Part shown: positions 25,125 through 35,918 of the stretch, one piece after another
Layout of the letters: each line of letters opens with the position of its first letter
Numbering within the stretch: position 1 is the stretch's first letter
Assembly (NCBI GenBank): GCA_028274465.1
Contig: CM051458.1
Location: 72,789,766 to 72,853,765 of the forward strand
Length of the DNA stretch: 64,000 nt
DNA from: Plantago ovata
Taxonomy: Eukaryota; Streptophyta; Magnoliopsida; Lamiales; Plantaginaceae
Reading direction: 5' to 3'
Made by a program: the position numbers and the translations under genes
The notes under the pieces: generated by a model
The model's database searches: none
What the model saw: only the letters and a program-made list of their open reading frames with translations
Told to the model about the DNA's origin: nothing

Positions 25125-26378
25125 TGATGAATGTGTAATTTACACTTTCATTCGAGTCTTTTTCACCTATTTTAGCTATCCTCTATGTTAATTTAGCTAT
25201 ATTTTAGTGCATTTTATTAGAATAGTGTCACGTTTCCCTCTAGTCTTTATTTTACAGGTTTTGGTTGAAAAACGAGGATTTCCGGGCAAATATATTGAAG
25301 TAGACAAGGAATTGGTGTTCCAGAAGCCTAATTGGAGTATCTGAAGGTTTCCGGATAGGATTTGAAGTCTAGGGGTCGAATCTGGAGGTTAGAAGGCCAC
25401 TAGAAGTCAGAAACCGAGTCCGAAAAGAGGAAGAAATCCAAAAACGCGTCGAAAATGCGTATTTTCCCGAATTTTACTCCTGGGCGAATCGCCCGGGATG
25501 TGGGGCGAATCGCCCCACACTAGGCGAGTCGCCCGGTGTGTGGGGCCCTTCGCCCCACACAATACGTAGCCTATATATAGTTGCTCAGTTTTTCTCCGTT
25601 TTTCATACTTTTCCAGACCTTTTCTCTCACCTTTCTCTGTAGTTTTAGGTAGGAACTTCCCAGAGCCTGTTCTGGGGGTTCATAGCCTAGGAGATACTTT
25701 TTAATAGCAGTTTAGAGCTTGTAAGATCGCGATTCTTCGGAGACTGACAACCTTCGGTAACATTGTATCTTACAGTTTTTCTACTTATTTTTATATATCT
25801 TTCAACATGTTTTCTTCTACGATTTCTGTTGATTGCATGACAACTATGAGTAGCTAAACTTCTCGTTGGTGATAGTATGTGAATTCTTAGCGAAGGGTTG
25901 ATAATTATGCTAATGGCTATATCGCGCATTATACTCTGAGTTATTGATTTATTTCTTTGATCTATCTAAATCTCTATCTTCGTATTGTTGATTAATTATT
26001 GCACACAACTGGACAATTCATTGGTCTTTGACCTATCTAAATCCATATCTTCGTAGTGTTTGATAATTACAACTGGACAATTCATTGATCAAAGATCTCC
26101 ATGCAAAACCGAGGAATTTACGCATGATTATTAACCCGTTATGCTTTGAAGGACCATACTCTCACCAATCTCCATTATCTGTTAAGAAAAACCATTGCTA
26201 AATCGTCTGTTGTTTTATATTCTAAATTAGATTAGATAAAGCTAGTTATAGTCCTTAGAGATCGACACTCGAGGTTATTCTACTGCTACACTATGGTTTT
26301 CGTTGTAGTTGTGAAGTGCCTTTGGCTAAATAACAAATTTATTTGATTAATCGAGTCTGACAAATTCGTGCATCATCA
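25125..26378 (+). repeat. 5' LTR of gypsy D2
   Basis: 1,254 bp, TGATGAATG to CGTGCATCATCA. A palindrome cluster (GGCGAATCGCC, GGGCGAATCGCCC) at 25476-25560 stands immediately before the TATATATA box at 25572-25579. Confidence 0.93.
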
Positions 26379-26380
26379 AA

Positions 26381-26400
26381 TTGGCGCCGTTGCTGGGGAC
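26381..26400 (+). promoter_or_regulatory. Primer-binding site of gypsy D2 (tRNA-Asp type)
   Basis: TTGGCGCCGTTGCTGGGGAC lies two bases after the LTR and differs by one base from the complement of the tRNA-Asp 3' end. Confidence 0.85.
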
Positions 26401-26525
26401 TATACTCCTTTTTTCTGTTTAATTTGTTTATATTTTCAGCATTCAATTCCTAGTTCTAGTTGTTTTAGTTTTCCTTTTTAATCTCTCTCTCTGATACTGC
26501 TTTCCTAGTTTGTTACAGATAGTGT

Positions 26526-28640
26526 ATGCCACATACACGATCTAGAGGAACACCGCTTGCTGATTCAATTGCTGAGATCGACAGAGTCTACCACCAAAGA
26601 AGGCGACTACTTCAAAGGCGTGAATTAGAGGAAATAGAGGATACCGATTTCTCTGAATCTCTACACAGTCTTTTCAAGGAAATCGACGAAATTGTAGAAG
26701 CTAGACCACTGAAAGCATGGGTTCAACCCTCCAAGGATCGTATGAGGGGGCCGGCGATTGTTCTTTCGTCTGCAACTCGAGATCTGGAAATCAAGAACCA
26801 CGCATTCCAACAACTTCTGAGGTTCTATGGCTTAGCAAGGGAAGATGTGATGGGGTACTTGCACGATATCGATGATTTCGTCAACCAATTCCCATGACCC
26901 GGAGCTGAAATAATAACGGATGAGTTGCGGATGAAGGTTTTTGCTATGGGACTTGGCGACAGAGCCAAGTCATGGATGAGCTCTCTACAAGCAGGCTCGC
27001 TGGACACTTGGGAGAAGGTCTTTTCAGCTTTCATGAAAAAATACTTCCCTCACACCTTGACTACCGCGCTAAAGGCGCAAATCACTGGATTCAAACAGGA
27101 CTATGATGAGACCATCTGCACCGCGTTTGAGAGGTTCCAAGACCTCACGAACAAGTGCCCTCACCATGGTTTTGAGCTTTCGGACCTAGTCCAACACTTC
27201 TACAATGGACTAACCTTCGAGAACCAACAAGTGGTGGATTTCCAATGCCGAGGCAATATTTGGGAGGAAACTGCAGAAGCCGTCTGGGCAGTTTTCGAAA
27301 GGCTTGCTAAGGGTTCGCAGTTCAAGGACCCAAGAGCGATGGTTAGGAGACGTGGACCTGAAGTTCCACCGACTCAAGAAGCCCCTATGTATAGGGGGAA
27401 TGGGGATCAATTCGAGTGCTTTACCAACGAATTGAAACAAGTCCTCAAAAGCGCCACAGGAACAACTGTTTCAAACGAAGTTTGCCGAATATGCAAGAAC
27501 TATGGGCATGGGGCTCATATGTGTAGATCAGAGCTTGCATATGATGATGGCAACTGGGTTCAAGTAGGCGAAGAGGAAGCCTTTGCTACGGAGTTTGGTA
27601 CTCAAGAAGCTAGCTACGGACAAGATGGTTGGAATCCTCGAGGTGTATTTTGGAGAAGAGGGTTCCGAAACAATCAAGGATATGCACTGGCTAGCCAAAC
27701 TTATGGCCCTAACCAAGACCGTAGTAGGCTTAACTATGGTAATGATCACTGCGAAAACCCTGATCCAAAAGAGCAACCGAAGTCAAAGTCGGCTCAACTG
27801 ATGGAGAACTTGCAAAAGATGGTTGATCACACCAAAACATTTCTCAAACATTATGAAGAAGATTCTGAGAAGACTAGGGCAAGGCTTGATAGGTTGGAAG
27901 AGAGCACTATGCTTGCCCAACAAAAGATGCAAGAGTTGATCGACCGAGGAGCAAGTAGGAAACAAGGCAAGCTTCCTAGCAACACTGAGAAGTCGATGTC
28001 CATTACCTTGGCTGGTGATCTGCCTGTCGAAATCACCATCAAGAAGGTTGCTAAATGCGAGTGTTGTAAGAAGGAAGAACCTCCACAGGCTACGGAAGAA
28101 GAGAAGGACCTTGGTTCTGACGAGAGTGAAGAGGAGCAAGAGGATCCCGAGCCGCTCCCTCAAAGTTTCGATATTAAGGTCGGGATTGGTGAGCTTGAAG
28201 ATGTCCGTGCCACACTAGACACGGGATCCTACTCTAATGTGCTCCCTATGAATGTGTTTGAGAAGAGTAGCCTTGGAAAACTATCTGAGCATAAGGCTAT
28301 TGTGCAACTGGCGGATGGATCCTTTGTGAGACCCGAAGGCGTTGTGAAGAATGTATTGGTCAAGATTGGTGAAGCTTCTGTATACACCAATTTTGTAGTT
28401 ATGTCGGCGTCTATACCTGGGACGGGGGATGTCATTCTCTTGGGGCGAACGTTCTTGACTAAGCTACGCTCCGTGATGGACATCTACCGAAGGACTTGCA
28501 CTATTGAAGTGGATGGCAAGCGACATGTGTTGCGAGCCAAATCTGATCCACCTGATACTTCTCACACTATTAACTACTATGGTCTTGCTGCCTATGTTCA
28601 TTCTTATTCACAGGTTGGTGCATTAGGAGGAGATCCATGA
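26526..28640 (+). pseudogene. gypsy D2 gag and retropepsin
   Basis: This is the best copy of the F-family protein. It has the MPHTRSRGTPLADSIAEIDR start and the gag core with FAMGLGDRAKSWMSSL. The CCHC knuckle C-R-I-C-K-N-Y-G-H-G-A-H-M-C is near 27480-27525, followed by a GLTMV-type spacer and a coiled linker (MENLQKMVDHTKTFLKHYEE). The retropepsin carries Leu-Asp-Thr-Gly-Ser near 28215 and ILLGRTFLTKLRSVMDIYRR near 28435. The frame ends shortly after the protease, and nothing like RT follows in any frame. It is nearly whole, with about one break. Confidence 0.88.
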
Positions 28641-28925
28641 AGGGGAAGTCTAGTACCCTAAAAAAGAAGACCTAGGCGCAGACAGGAGTCGAGTCAAAGA
28701 CTTTAAACAATGGCGCTATCCGGGAGGCAACCCGGAGTTTTTATCGCTTTCTTTACCGCTTTATTGCATGCATTCATACTTGAACAATTTGCTTTTCATA
28801 TGTGAATTTGTTCGTCTCTGTGTCGTATGTGCTTATGTTATGTTTGAGTGAGATTTTTCGAGTGGTTTTATGAGAAAAAATGGTTTCGGGGATTAAAAAC
28901 CGCGTTTTTTATCGAAATGATCGTC

Positions 28926-29022
28926 TCCCCGCATCAGGGAGTGGGGGCGAATCGCCCCCCATGGGGGGCGATTCGCCCCGTATGGGGCGACTCCCCCCGC
29001 ACCGGGGGCGACTCGCTCCACG
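28926..29022 (+). repeat. GC-rich palindrome cluster inside D2
   Basis: Repeated GGGGGCGAATCGCCCCC-type palindromes (CGAATCGCC, CGATTCGCC, CGACTCGCT). These are the same word family as in the D2/F LTRs, but placed between gag-protease and the second coding region. Confidence 0.85.
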
Positions 29023-29251
29023 GTCTCTGCTGGTAAAAACACGAGAAATCTCTTTTCTCCTCATTTCTTCATATCTTCACCCTTCTTACTCCCCAAAAAA
29101 CCGAAATTCGCGACAATACCTTCAAATCTTCATAAAACCTTCATTTCTCTACCAAATTTAGTGTTCTATAGCTTCAATCGAAGCCCATTACGTGCTCTTT
29201 CTTTTCATCCGAACAGATTTCAACCTAGTGCATTCGTTTTCCAGATCTGAG

Positions 29252-29793
29252 GTATCTTCTTATGAACCCTAAATTTTCAAATTTAGGGTTTTCTAATTTG
29301 AGCTTCAATTAGGCTTATATGATGTATGGGTAGGTTGTTTGTGTGATTAGAAGCATTATTTACTATTAATTGCATGATCAATTATGCTTGTATTGTTGAT
29401 TTGGGAATTTTGCTACTAGATGATATATCTTGTTATGCAGTATATCTTTATCTTTGATTCCATACATATGATTGTGCTTATTGATGTAATGATGAAGGAT
29501 TTGATGGTAGAATGCATAATTGTTGAGTATGAGGATTTATGATGCTAGAATTTTTCGCTTCTATGGTATGAATTGAGCCTTGTTATTTAGGGTATTGGTT
29601 GTCTAGCAAGAGCATAATGTGATGTATTGCATGTAGTAGTTACATTGGTATGTTTCATGTTGAAAAAGCTAGGCTAGACATAAAGGATTTGGGGAGTTCG
29701 ATTGTTGATTTTATCACTTGTGTGTTTCGTTCTTACACTAGCATATGCATGAGTCAGTTTTGTGTCATACGAGGTACTAACTGTTGTTTGTAG
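29252..29793 (+). other. Intron-like leader before the D2 second coding region
   Basis: A donor in GATCTGAG/GTATCTTC and an acceptor in GTTTGTAG/GAACC, next to an ATG at 29799. E has a matching arrangement (44630-45255), and the donor neighbourhood (ATGAACCCTAA) is shared, which supports a true 5'-UTR intron of this element type. Confidence 0.55.
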
Positions 29794-29798
29794 GAACC

Positions 29799-30590
29799 AT
29801 GCCAAGGGAGAGGAGCACTCCCATATGATTACTATGAAGTATTGGAGGGGGATCGATTACAACCATGTCAAGGAGAGTGATCTCGTTATAGGTGCGTTCG
29901 AGCCACGGGCTCTTGCAACAACGTCGCGGATTATCCAAGAGGAGGAGCTAGAGTACACCTGGAGTAAGGACTCCTATGCCTATTCATGCACCACCGAAGG
30001 AACAGAAACAATTATTACGTTAGCAATCTATCACAAGGACTGCAAAGTTCGAGTGAATTGGAAGGCACCGGGACGATCTTGCTGCGACGGATTCAATCTC
30101 GAGTCGACAGTGTCTAGAAGGTTCCGAAGCGCTAGCTTGGTTCCAAAACATAATGACATGGGTGTCCAGCCCCTCTTAGGGGTGCCCCTTGACTGCCTCT
30201 AAAGGGAGCATCATATAGACATCGGTGGCATCAACCGTAGAGAATGTGGTCGACATTGGAAAAAATGGTAGAAGACTTCTGAGTATCCAAGCAGCTTACT
30301 GTAACCTCCTCGGGGTGTAAAACGTTGGAGAGGGAGGCTCTGATACCACTGCTCTTTCCCCTTCAACAGTTCACATCCTATTGGAGGGATACATGATGGA
30401 GGATTCCATAACAGCGGCGGCTAATCTTGAGGATTCTATTCGACGATGCAACTCTACTGATGACGATGGTGATGACAGTAGTGACAATGAAGGCCATACA
30501 GACAATGATGATACAAATGGAGGAGTTGTTCCTATCCGGCCTATAAATGGAACTACCGCACCTACCAGAAGACCTGATGATCACCTATAA
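29799..30590 (+). pseudogene. Degraded second coding region of D2, unidentified
   Basis: It lies where E carries its second ORF, but I could not recognise the E protein in any frame here. The 3' half encodes a Asp/Thr-rich segment with runs such as DDDGDDSSDNEGHTDNDD. It is either a different accessory gene or a badly decayed one. It is a fossil with several breaks. Confidence 0.35.
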
Positions 30591-32165
30591 GGCTCCCAGA
30601 GCAGTCCCAATAACTCACAAGCAGCATACTCAGCCGACCGAGGCCAAACCATGCGGTAACATCTAGTATCACATCTTATTTCCTCATTTTCTTAGTGCTA
30701 GGGACTAGCGTTAATTTCTTGAGGGGGGATGGGATTTAAGTGATCTAGTGTTGTTAGTTTGGAGCTTGACATTGGTAGGCTGAGTATAGTACCTTGCATG
30801 TTTTATCTGTTTCATTTGCATTTGCACGTTTACTGCTTTCTTAGTTTTTTAGGTTGCATTCACTTCATTCATCCTAGGATAGTCTTGCATGTTTTATATG
30901 GAGTTTATTGTCGAATTTTTTGAAATTTTTATTGGGTAGATTAACTAACTATGCCATTAATCATATGCTTCATCTCTATGATTTTGTTTGAGGTTTTACT
31001 CGCTTGGCTTGTCACATTCATGTACTGCACTTAGTTAAGCTTGGTAGTCTCGACATCACTTAGTGGTGTTTTCTCTACTGCGGTTCACGAAGGCCTTTAT
31101 AATAGGATGATGCATGTTAGGGTCTTATGGTTGTTTTTCGAGTAATTATGTACCTAAGAGGCAACGAGTCTTCACCATGCTTTGAGATTGCTAAATGCCT
31201 AGGAAGGAGGTAGTGTGAGGTTGTGTGATCCTTTGTTTATAACCCATTCTTTCGAATAGGTTTGGGGAGGGGGTTACACTATCATTAGACTTGTTTTTTC
31301 GTTTTTCATTTTCGTATTATGAGTTTATTTTTACTTTCTCGTAAATTTTGTACTCCAACCTATTCTTTCAAATAGGTTAGGGGAAGTCATTTGTGAGTCG
31401 TTTTGTTTCTCTTTTCGTTGTGCTACTGCTGGCTAAAAAAAAAAAAAAAGAAAAAAAGAAAGAAAAATTCCAGGGAAAAAGAAAAAAAAGAAAAAAGAAA
31501 CTGGAAAGAAAAAAGAAAAGAAAAAAAAAAGACCCCAAAAAAGCAAAGAAGGGTCCAAAAAAAAAGAAAGCCAAATAGCAGTTTAGCAAAGTGTTGTGTC
31601 TCATTTTTTAATTCTTGTAATGTTCGTAATCGTGTTGTAATTTTCTATCATTTCTTTAGTTTTTGAGTGTCATCTGTTCTAGACCACCCTCGTCCTGCCA
31701 TTCAGGAAGTGGTGAAAATCTTAAGGCTTTGCTTGAGAGATGGGTAGAATAGGGGAGTGTTATCTTTTATAGGGAACCCTCCTTCGTTTGATGACAGCCA
31801 GTACTGGTTCGACCTCTCTGAGGAAAAGTCTTAACTTGGTGAACGGCAGTAAGTCCTCAGTTTCATAGGCATGGGACAACCATTCGTATCTTAACATGTT
31901 TCATTACGTCGTCACTGACTAGGTCCAGGTAGAGAATGTTACGAGAGACTATCTTGTCTTGACATAAGTGCTTATGTGGATGTGTATGAGTCAATCGAGA
32001 CATTCTTCAACCTATATTCATGTTTTGATTTATATGGTTTTTGTTCATACGTTTTTTGATAGATTCGGTAGATTAGTTCATTTCATTTTTCATGAGACTC
32101 CATTTTGTGTGTTGCATTTTTTTTTGCATTAGAGTCTAGCTTAGTTGCTTGAGGACAAGCAAAGG
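30591..32165 (+). other. Non-coding internal region of gypsy D2
   Basis: Polypurine-like modules with the dyad CCATTCTTTCGAATAGG at 31240-31275 and a related copy at 31355-31387. A purine tract lies at 31434-31575, the block conserved in C, E and F at about 31680-32000, and the hairpin TTGCTTGAGGACAAGCAA at 32145-32162. No credible gene. Confidence 0.75.
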
Positions 32166-32181
32166 TTCGGTTTGGGGAGTT
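32166..32181 (+). promoter_or_regulatory. Polypurine tract of gypsy D2
   Basis: TTCGGTTTGGGGAGTT abuts the LTR start at 32182 and follows the hairpin at 32145-32162. Confidence 0.8.
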
Positions 32182-33414
32182 TGATGAATGTGTATTTTAC
32201 ACTTTCATTCGAGTCTTTTTCACCTATTTTAGCTATCCTCTATGTTAATTTAGCTATATTTTAGTGCATTTTATTAGAATAGTGTCACGTTTCCCTTTAG
32301 TCTTTATTTTACAGGTTTTGGTTGAAAAACGAGGATTTCCGGGCAAATATACTGAAGTAGACAAGGAATTGGTGTTCCAGAAGCCTAATTGGAGTATCTG
32401 AAGGTTTCCGGATAGGATTTGAAGTCTAGGGGTCGAATCTAAGGTTAGAAGGCCACTAGAAGTCAGAAACCAAGTCCGAAAAGGGGAAGAAATCCAAAAA
32501 CGCGTCGAAAACGCGTATTTTCCCGAATTTTACTCCCGGGCAAATCGCCCCACACCAGGCGAGTCGCCCGGTGTGTGGGGCCCTTCGCCCCTCACAATTC
32601 GTAGCCTATATATAGTTGTTGAGTTTTTCTCCGTTTTTCATACTTTTCCAGACCTTTTCTCTCACCTTTCTCTGTAGTTTTAGGTAGGAACTTCCCAGAG
32701 CCTGTTCTGGGGGTTCATAGCTTAGGAGATACTTTTTCATAGCAGTTTGGAGCTTGTAAGATCGCGATTCTTCGGAGACTGACAACCTTCGGTAACATTG
32801 TATCTTACAGTTTTTTTACTTATTTTTATATATCTTTCAACATGTTTTCTTATATGATTTTCTGTTGATTGCATGACAACTATGAGTAGCTAAACTTCTC
32901 GTTGGTGATAGTATGTGAATTCTTAGCGAAGGGTTGATAATTATGCTAATGGCTATATCGCGCATTATACTCTGAGTTATTGCTTTATTTCTTTGATCTA
33001 TCTAAATCTCTATCTTCGTATTGTTGATTAATTATTGCACACAACTGGACAATTCATTGGTCTTTGACCTATCTAAATCTATATCTTCGTAGTGTTTGAT
33101 AATTACAACTGGACAATTCATTGATCAAAGATCTCCATGCAAAACCGAGGAATTTACGCATGATTATTAACCCGTTATGCTTTGAAGGAACATACTATCA
33201 CCAATCTCCATTATCTGTTAAGAAAAACCTTTGCTAAATCGTCTGCTGTTTTATATTCTAAACTAGATTAGATAAAGCTAGTTATAGTCCTTAGAGATCG
33301 ACACTCGAGGTTATTCTACTGCTACACTACGGTTTTCGTTGTAGTTGTGAAGTGTCTTTGGCTAAATAACAAATTTATTTGATTAATCGAGTCTGACAAA
33401 TTCGTGCATCATCA
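32182..33414 (+). repeat. 3' LTR of gypsy D2
   Basis: 1,233 bp, pairing with 25125-26378. The palindrome cluster at 32533-32592 is shorter than in the 5' LTR. Confidence 0.93.
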
Positions 33415-35903
33415 ACACTCGAGGTTATTCTACTGCTACACTACGGTTTTCGTTGTAGTTGTGAATTGCCTTTGGCTAAATACAAATTTATTTGATTAAG
33501 TTGGAACCCGACAATCCAAACGTTCATCATAAATCCACTCTAGTATCTGAACAAGTTGCTGAGACTGATGAAGAACTTGCCAGAAAGTAAGCTGAAATTG
33601 CTAAAGGAAAAGCAAATATTTCTGATGCCGAGACAATATTGCTCGAAGCTCAGGTCACTGATGCAAACCTAGAGGAAGATGAAATCTTCGATGAAGACTA
33701 TCAAAGAGCACTTGAAAATAGCCTCCAGATTAATGTGCCTGGAACACAACACTTAAGACATTGCTCAGTCTTCAGGAGTGAAAACCTTGGAAAATCCTCC
33801 CTTCCACCCTCATCTACTGCTGGTGAATCTCCAACTGTTGAGTCTCAAGAGTTGCCTTCAACAACCACTCAACAAAAAGAATCTGTGGCAAACGAACATG
33901 GAATCAAGGTTCCTGGTCTTGATGAACCAGATGAAGAGGAAGAATTATCCGATATCTCAGCACCTGAGGAAGAAGAAGTGGAAATTCCTCCAGCATCCAT
34001 CAACTCTGATGAAGGAGATGATGAGAGAGAAAGGTTGCTGAGAAATAAAGACCAATTTGACACTGAGCTGAAAGCTCATTCACTTGCTCCCTCTATAGTG
34101 CCTTTCCCAAGCGTAGAGGAATTTACACCAAGAATAAAGGCACTGATGGCTGTTCATAAAGCATGCCAAGAAGAGGATGATGCACTGCTTGCTGAGAGTC
34201 CGCTCAACATTGAAAAGATACTGACTACTGTGCTGAAACGCACTACTACTCTCACTATAGCTCAGAAAGACATAAGTATACATCACAAGAGCTATGAAGA
34301 TGATGTAAGTAAAGCACTCAAACTTGCCAAAAGTGCATTAACAAAGGCTCAGGCAATTATGGAAGACAAAGTCAACAATGAGCGAAGACATGAAGAGAAT
34401 TTGGCTTTTATCAAAGAAGAACTGTCTAAGCTTACAACTGATCAGCAAGACATGATTCTTAAGTACAACAACATTCATTCTCTTGCTGAAAATTGCAACG
34501 AGTTTTTCTCTACTTACATCAAACCGATGTTGCAATCCATGTCTAAGAGGGAAGATACACAAAAGAAAATGTCAAAAGACTTGTCCTCTGCTGCTCCCTC
34601 TCCCGCATTGTTGAAATTGCCTGGACCACCACCAATGGAACCTCTTGCTGAAACAGAGCAAAGTTCTAAAAGAAAAGCTGAAACAGATTCTGAAAGAAGC
34701 TCAGCAAATCCAAAAAGGGGAAGAACTGCTGCTGACACTTCAGAAACCTGTCAACTTGAGAGTCATCAAGGAAATAATGATGATGACGATAATGATGACA
34801 GAACCATTGCTCAGGTCATTAAAGCAAAGCCCCTCAACGCCAAGACTGAATCTGGCAACACAAAATTACTGTCCTCTGGTTCCTTAGCAAGGAACAAAGA
34901 TAGTAATTCTAAGCAAATAAGAAGACAAATAAGGGCTATTGAACAAGAAGCTAATAGAAGAAAGTCTCGAGAAGTTGTTGGCTTGGCGGTAAAATACACC
35001 AAAACAAGCAACAAAGTGACCGCTCAAAGTGTGATCAGAAAAAGACAAGGCTTTTTCATCCTAAAGCTTGAAGATCTCCTTGCCAATGATCACTTCCCAA
35101 AACCAGTTCTTGAGCAAATGGACAAATGGAATGTGATTAAAGTTGCGAGCAAAGAAAGAGATCCTTGTCCTCTGGACACTTTTGAAGACAGAAAACTTTG
35201 GCTTGATGTTGAATTTAAAACCAGAAGGATGGCTTTGTCAAAAGACATGAGAGACTTGCCACCTTACTTTAAGCCAATAGAAGTCACTCACTTTTATGAT
35301 GATATCATTAAAAAGGCAAGACCAAGACTCATGGTGACTCAATATGAGCTCTTCTATCTGACAAAAGAAGATGTTGATGAAGACGTAAGATATCTAGAGA
35401 AAATCTATAAGAAGTACAATCTGAGTGACCTCCAAATTCGTCATGCGTGTTGCTGGGGACTTCACATTTGGACTGAAGTTTTGAAAAGACAAGATCCCTC
35501 AGTAGACCACAAGCTAATTTGCAGACTTGCTAGGGATATGCAACTTCAAGTCATAAAGCTTCTTGAAGACTATGAAGTTGATTGTGAAGAATTCCCTCAA
35601 CTTGCTGATGAAAGTGTGAAGGATGTCTATCAAGATTGCTTCTAGATTTCTCTCAAATAGTCTAGTCTTTATTTTTGAACGTTGCTTGCTGAGTTATCTC
35701 ATGCTTTCTTGTAAACATACTTTGAAAGATAACTTTCAGCAATCAATTGCTTTTGCTCACTCTTATTCGTTTTTCTCATTATGCAAGATACTTATGCTTA
35801 CTGTTTGATTACTTCAAGTATTAATTGCATTATTCAACTGATTTATTCAACATTAGAAACTTATAAAGAGTTGTAATTAATTTAGCTATGGATTGCTAAC
35901 ATC

Positions 35904-35918
35904 AAAAAGGGGGAAATT
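35904..35918 (+). promoter_or_regulatory. Polypurine tract of copia B
   Basis: AAAAAGGGGGAAATT, identical to that of copy A, directly before the LTR. Confidence 0.85.

Larger units (their letters stand above)
25125..33414 (+). mobile_element. Ty3/gypsy element D2 (gag-protease plus unknown 3' region)
   Basis: An 8,290-bp element with the duplication ACACT (25120-25124 and 33415-33419), inserted in a related solo LTR. Order: 5' LTR, primer site, gag-protease, GC palindromes, intron-like leader, unidentified second coding region, non-coding modules, PPT, 3' LTR. No RT, RNase H or integrase is seen. The LTRs are very alike by eye. The Gag region is nearly whole and the second region is degraded. 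Confidence 0.93.
23983..33529 (+). mobile_element. Gypsy solo LTR D1, carrying element D2
   Basis: An LTR of the F/D2 family with no internal region, present as 23983-25124 plus 33420-33529 (about 1.25 kb). It has a perfect TAAAT duplication (23978-23982 and 33530-33534). Its end (GAACCCGACAATCCAAACG) is the F-type end, different from D2. A solo LTR is the usual product of recombination between the two LTRs of one element. D2 later inserted into it. Confidence 0.9.
20971..35645 (+). pseudogene. copia B accessory 3' ORF, split by D1/D2
   Basis: The ORF starts MAPKRQTSRVSKASKADSAG, a basic Ser/Lys-rich N-terminus. A folded domain of roughly 250 residues follows, with LKRIDLATIFQIP and INWEKYLFNRLVECIVKFK, then a Lys/Arg-rich tail. 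The middle is acidic and matches copy A. The C-terminal part (33640-35645) has a coiled-coil and the same basic end domain as A. Three short GT...AG segments (22917-22991, 23061-23132, 23229-23306) are absent from A. Function is unknown; no membrane segment is seen. Gypsy D1/D2 splits it at 23983-33529. It is a fossil with several breaks. Confidence 0.7.

Noticed and set aside
31377-31666. Lys/Phe-rich frames in D2, and the equivalents at 14182-14421 and 41884-42289
   Set aside because: Low-complexity purine or pyrimidine tracts; frames open only because stop codons are rare in such sequence.
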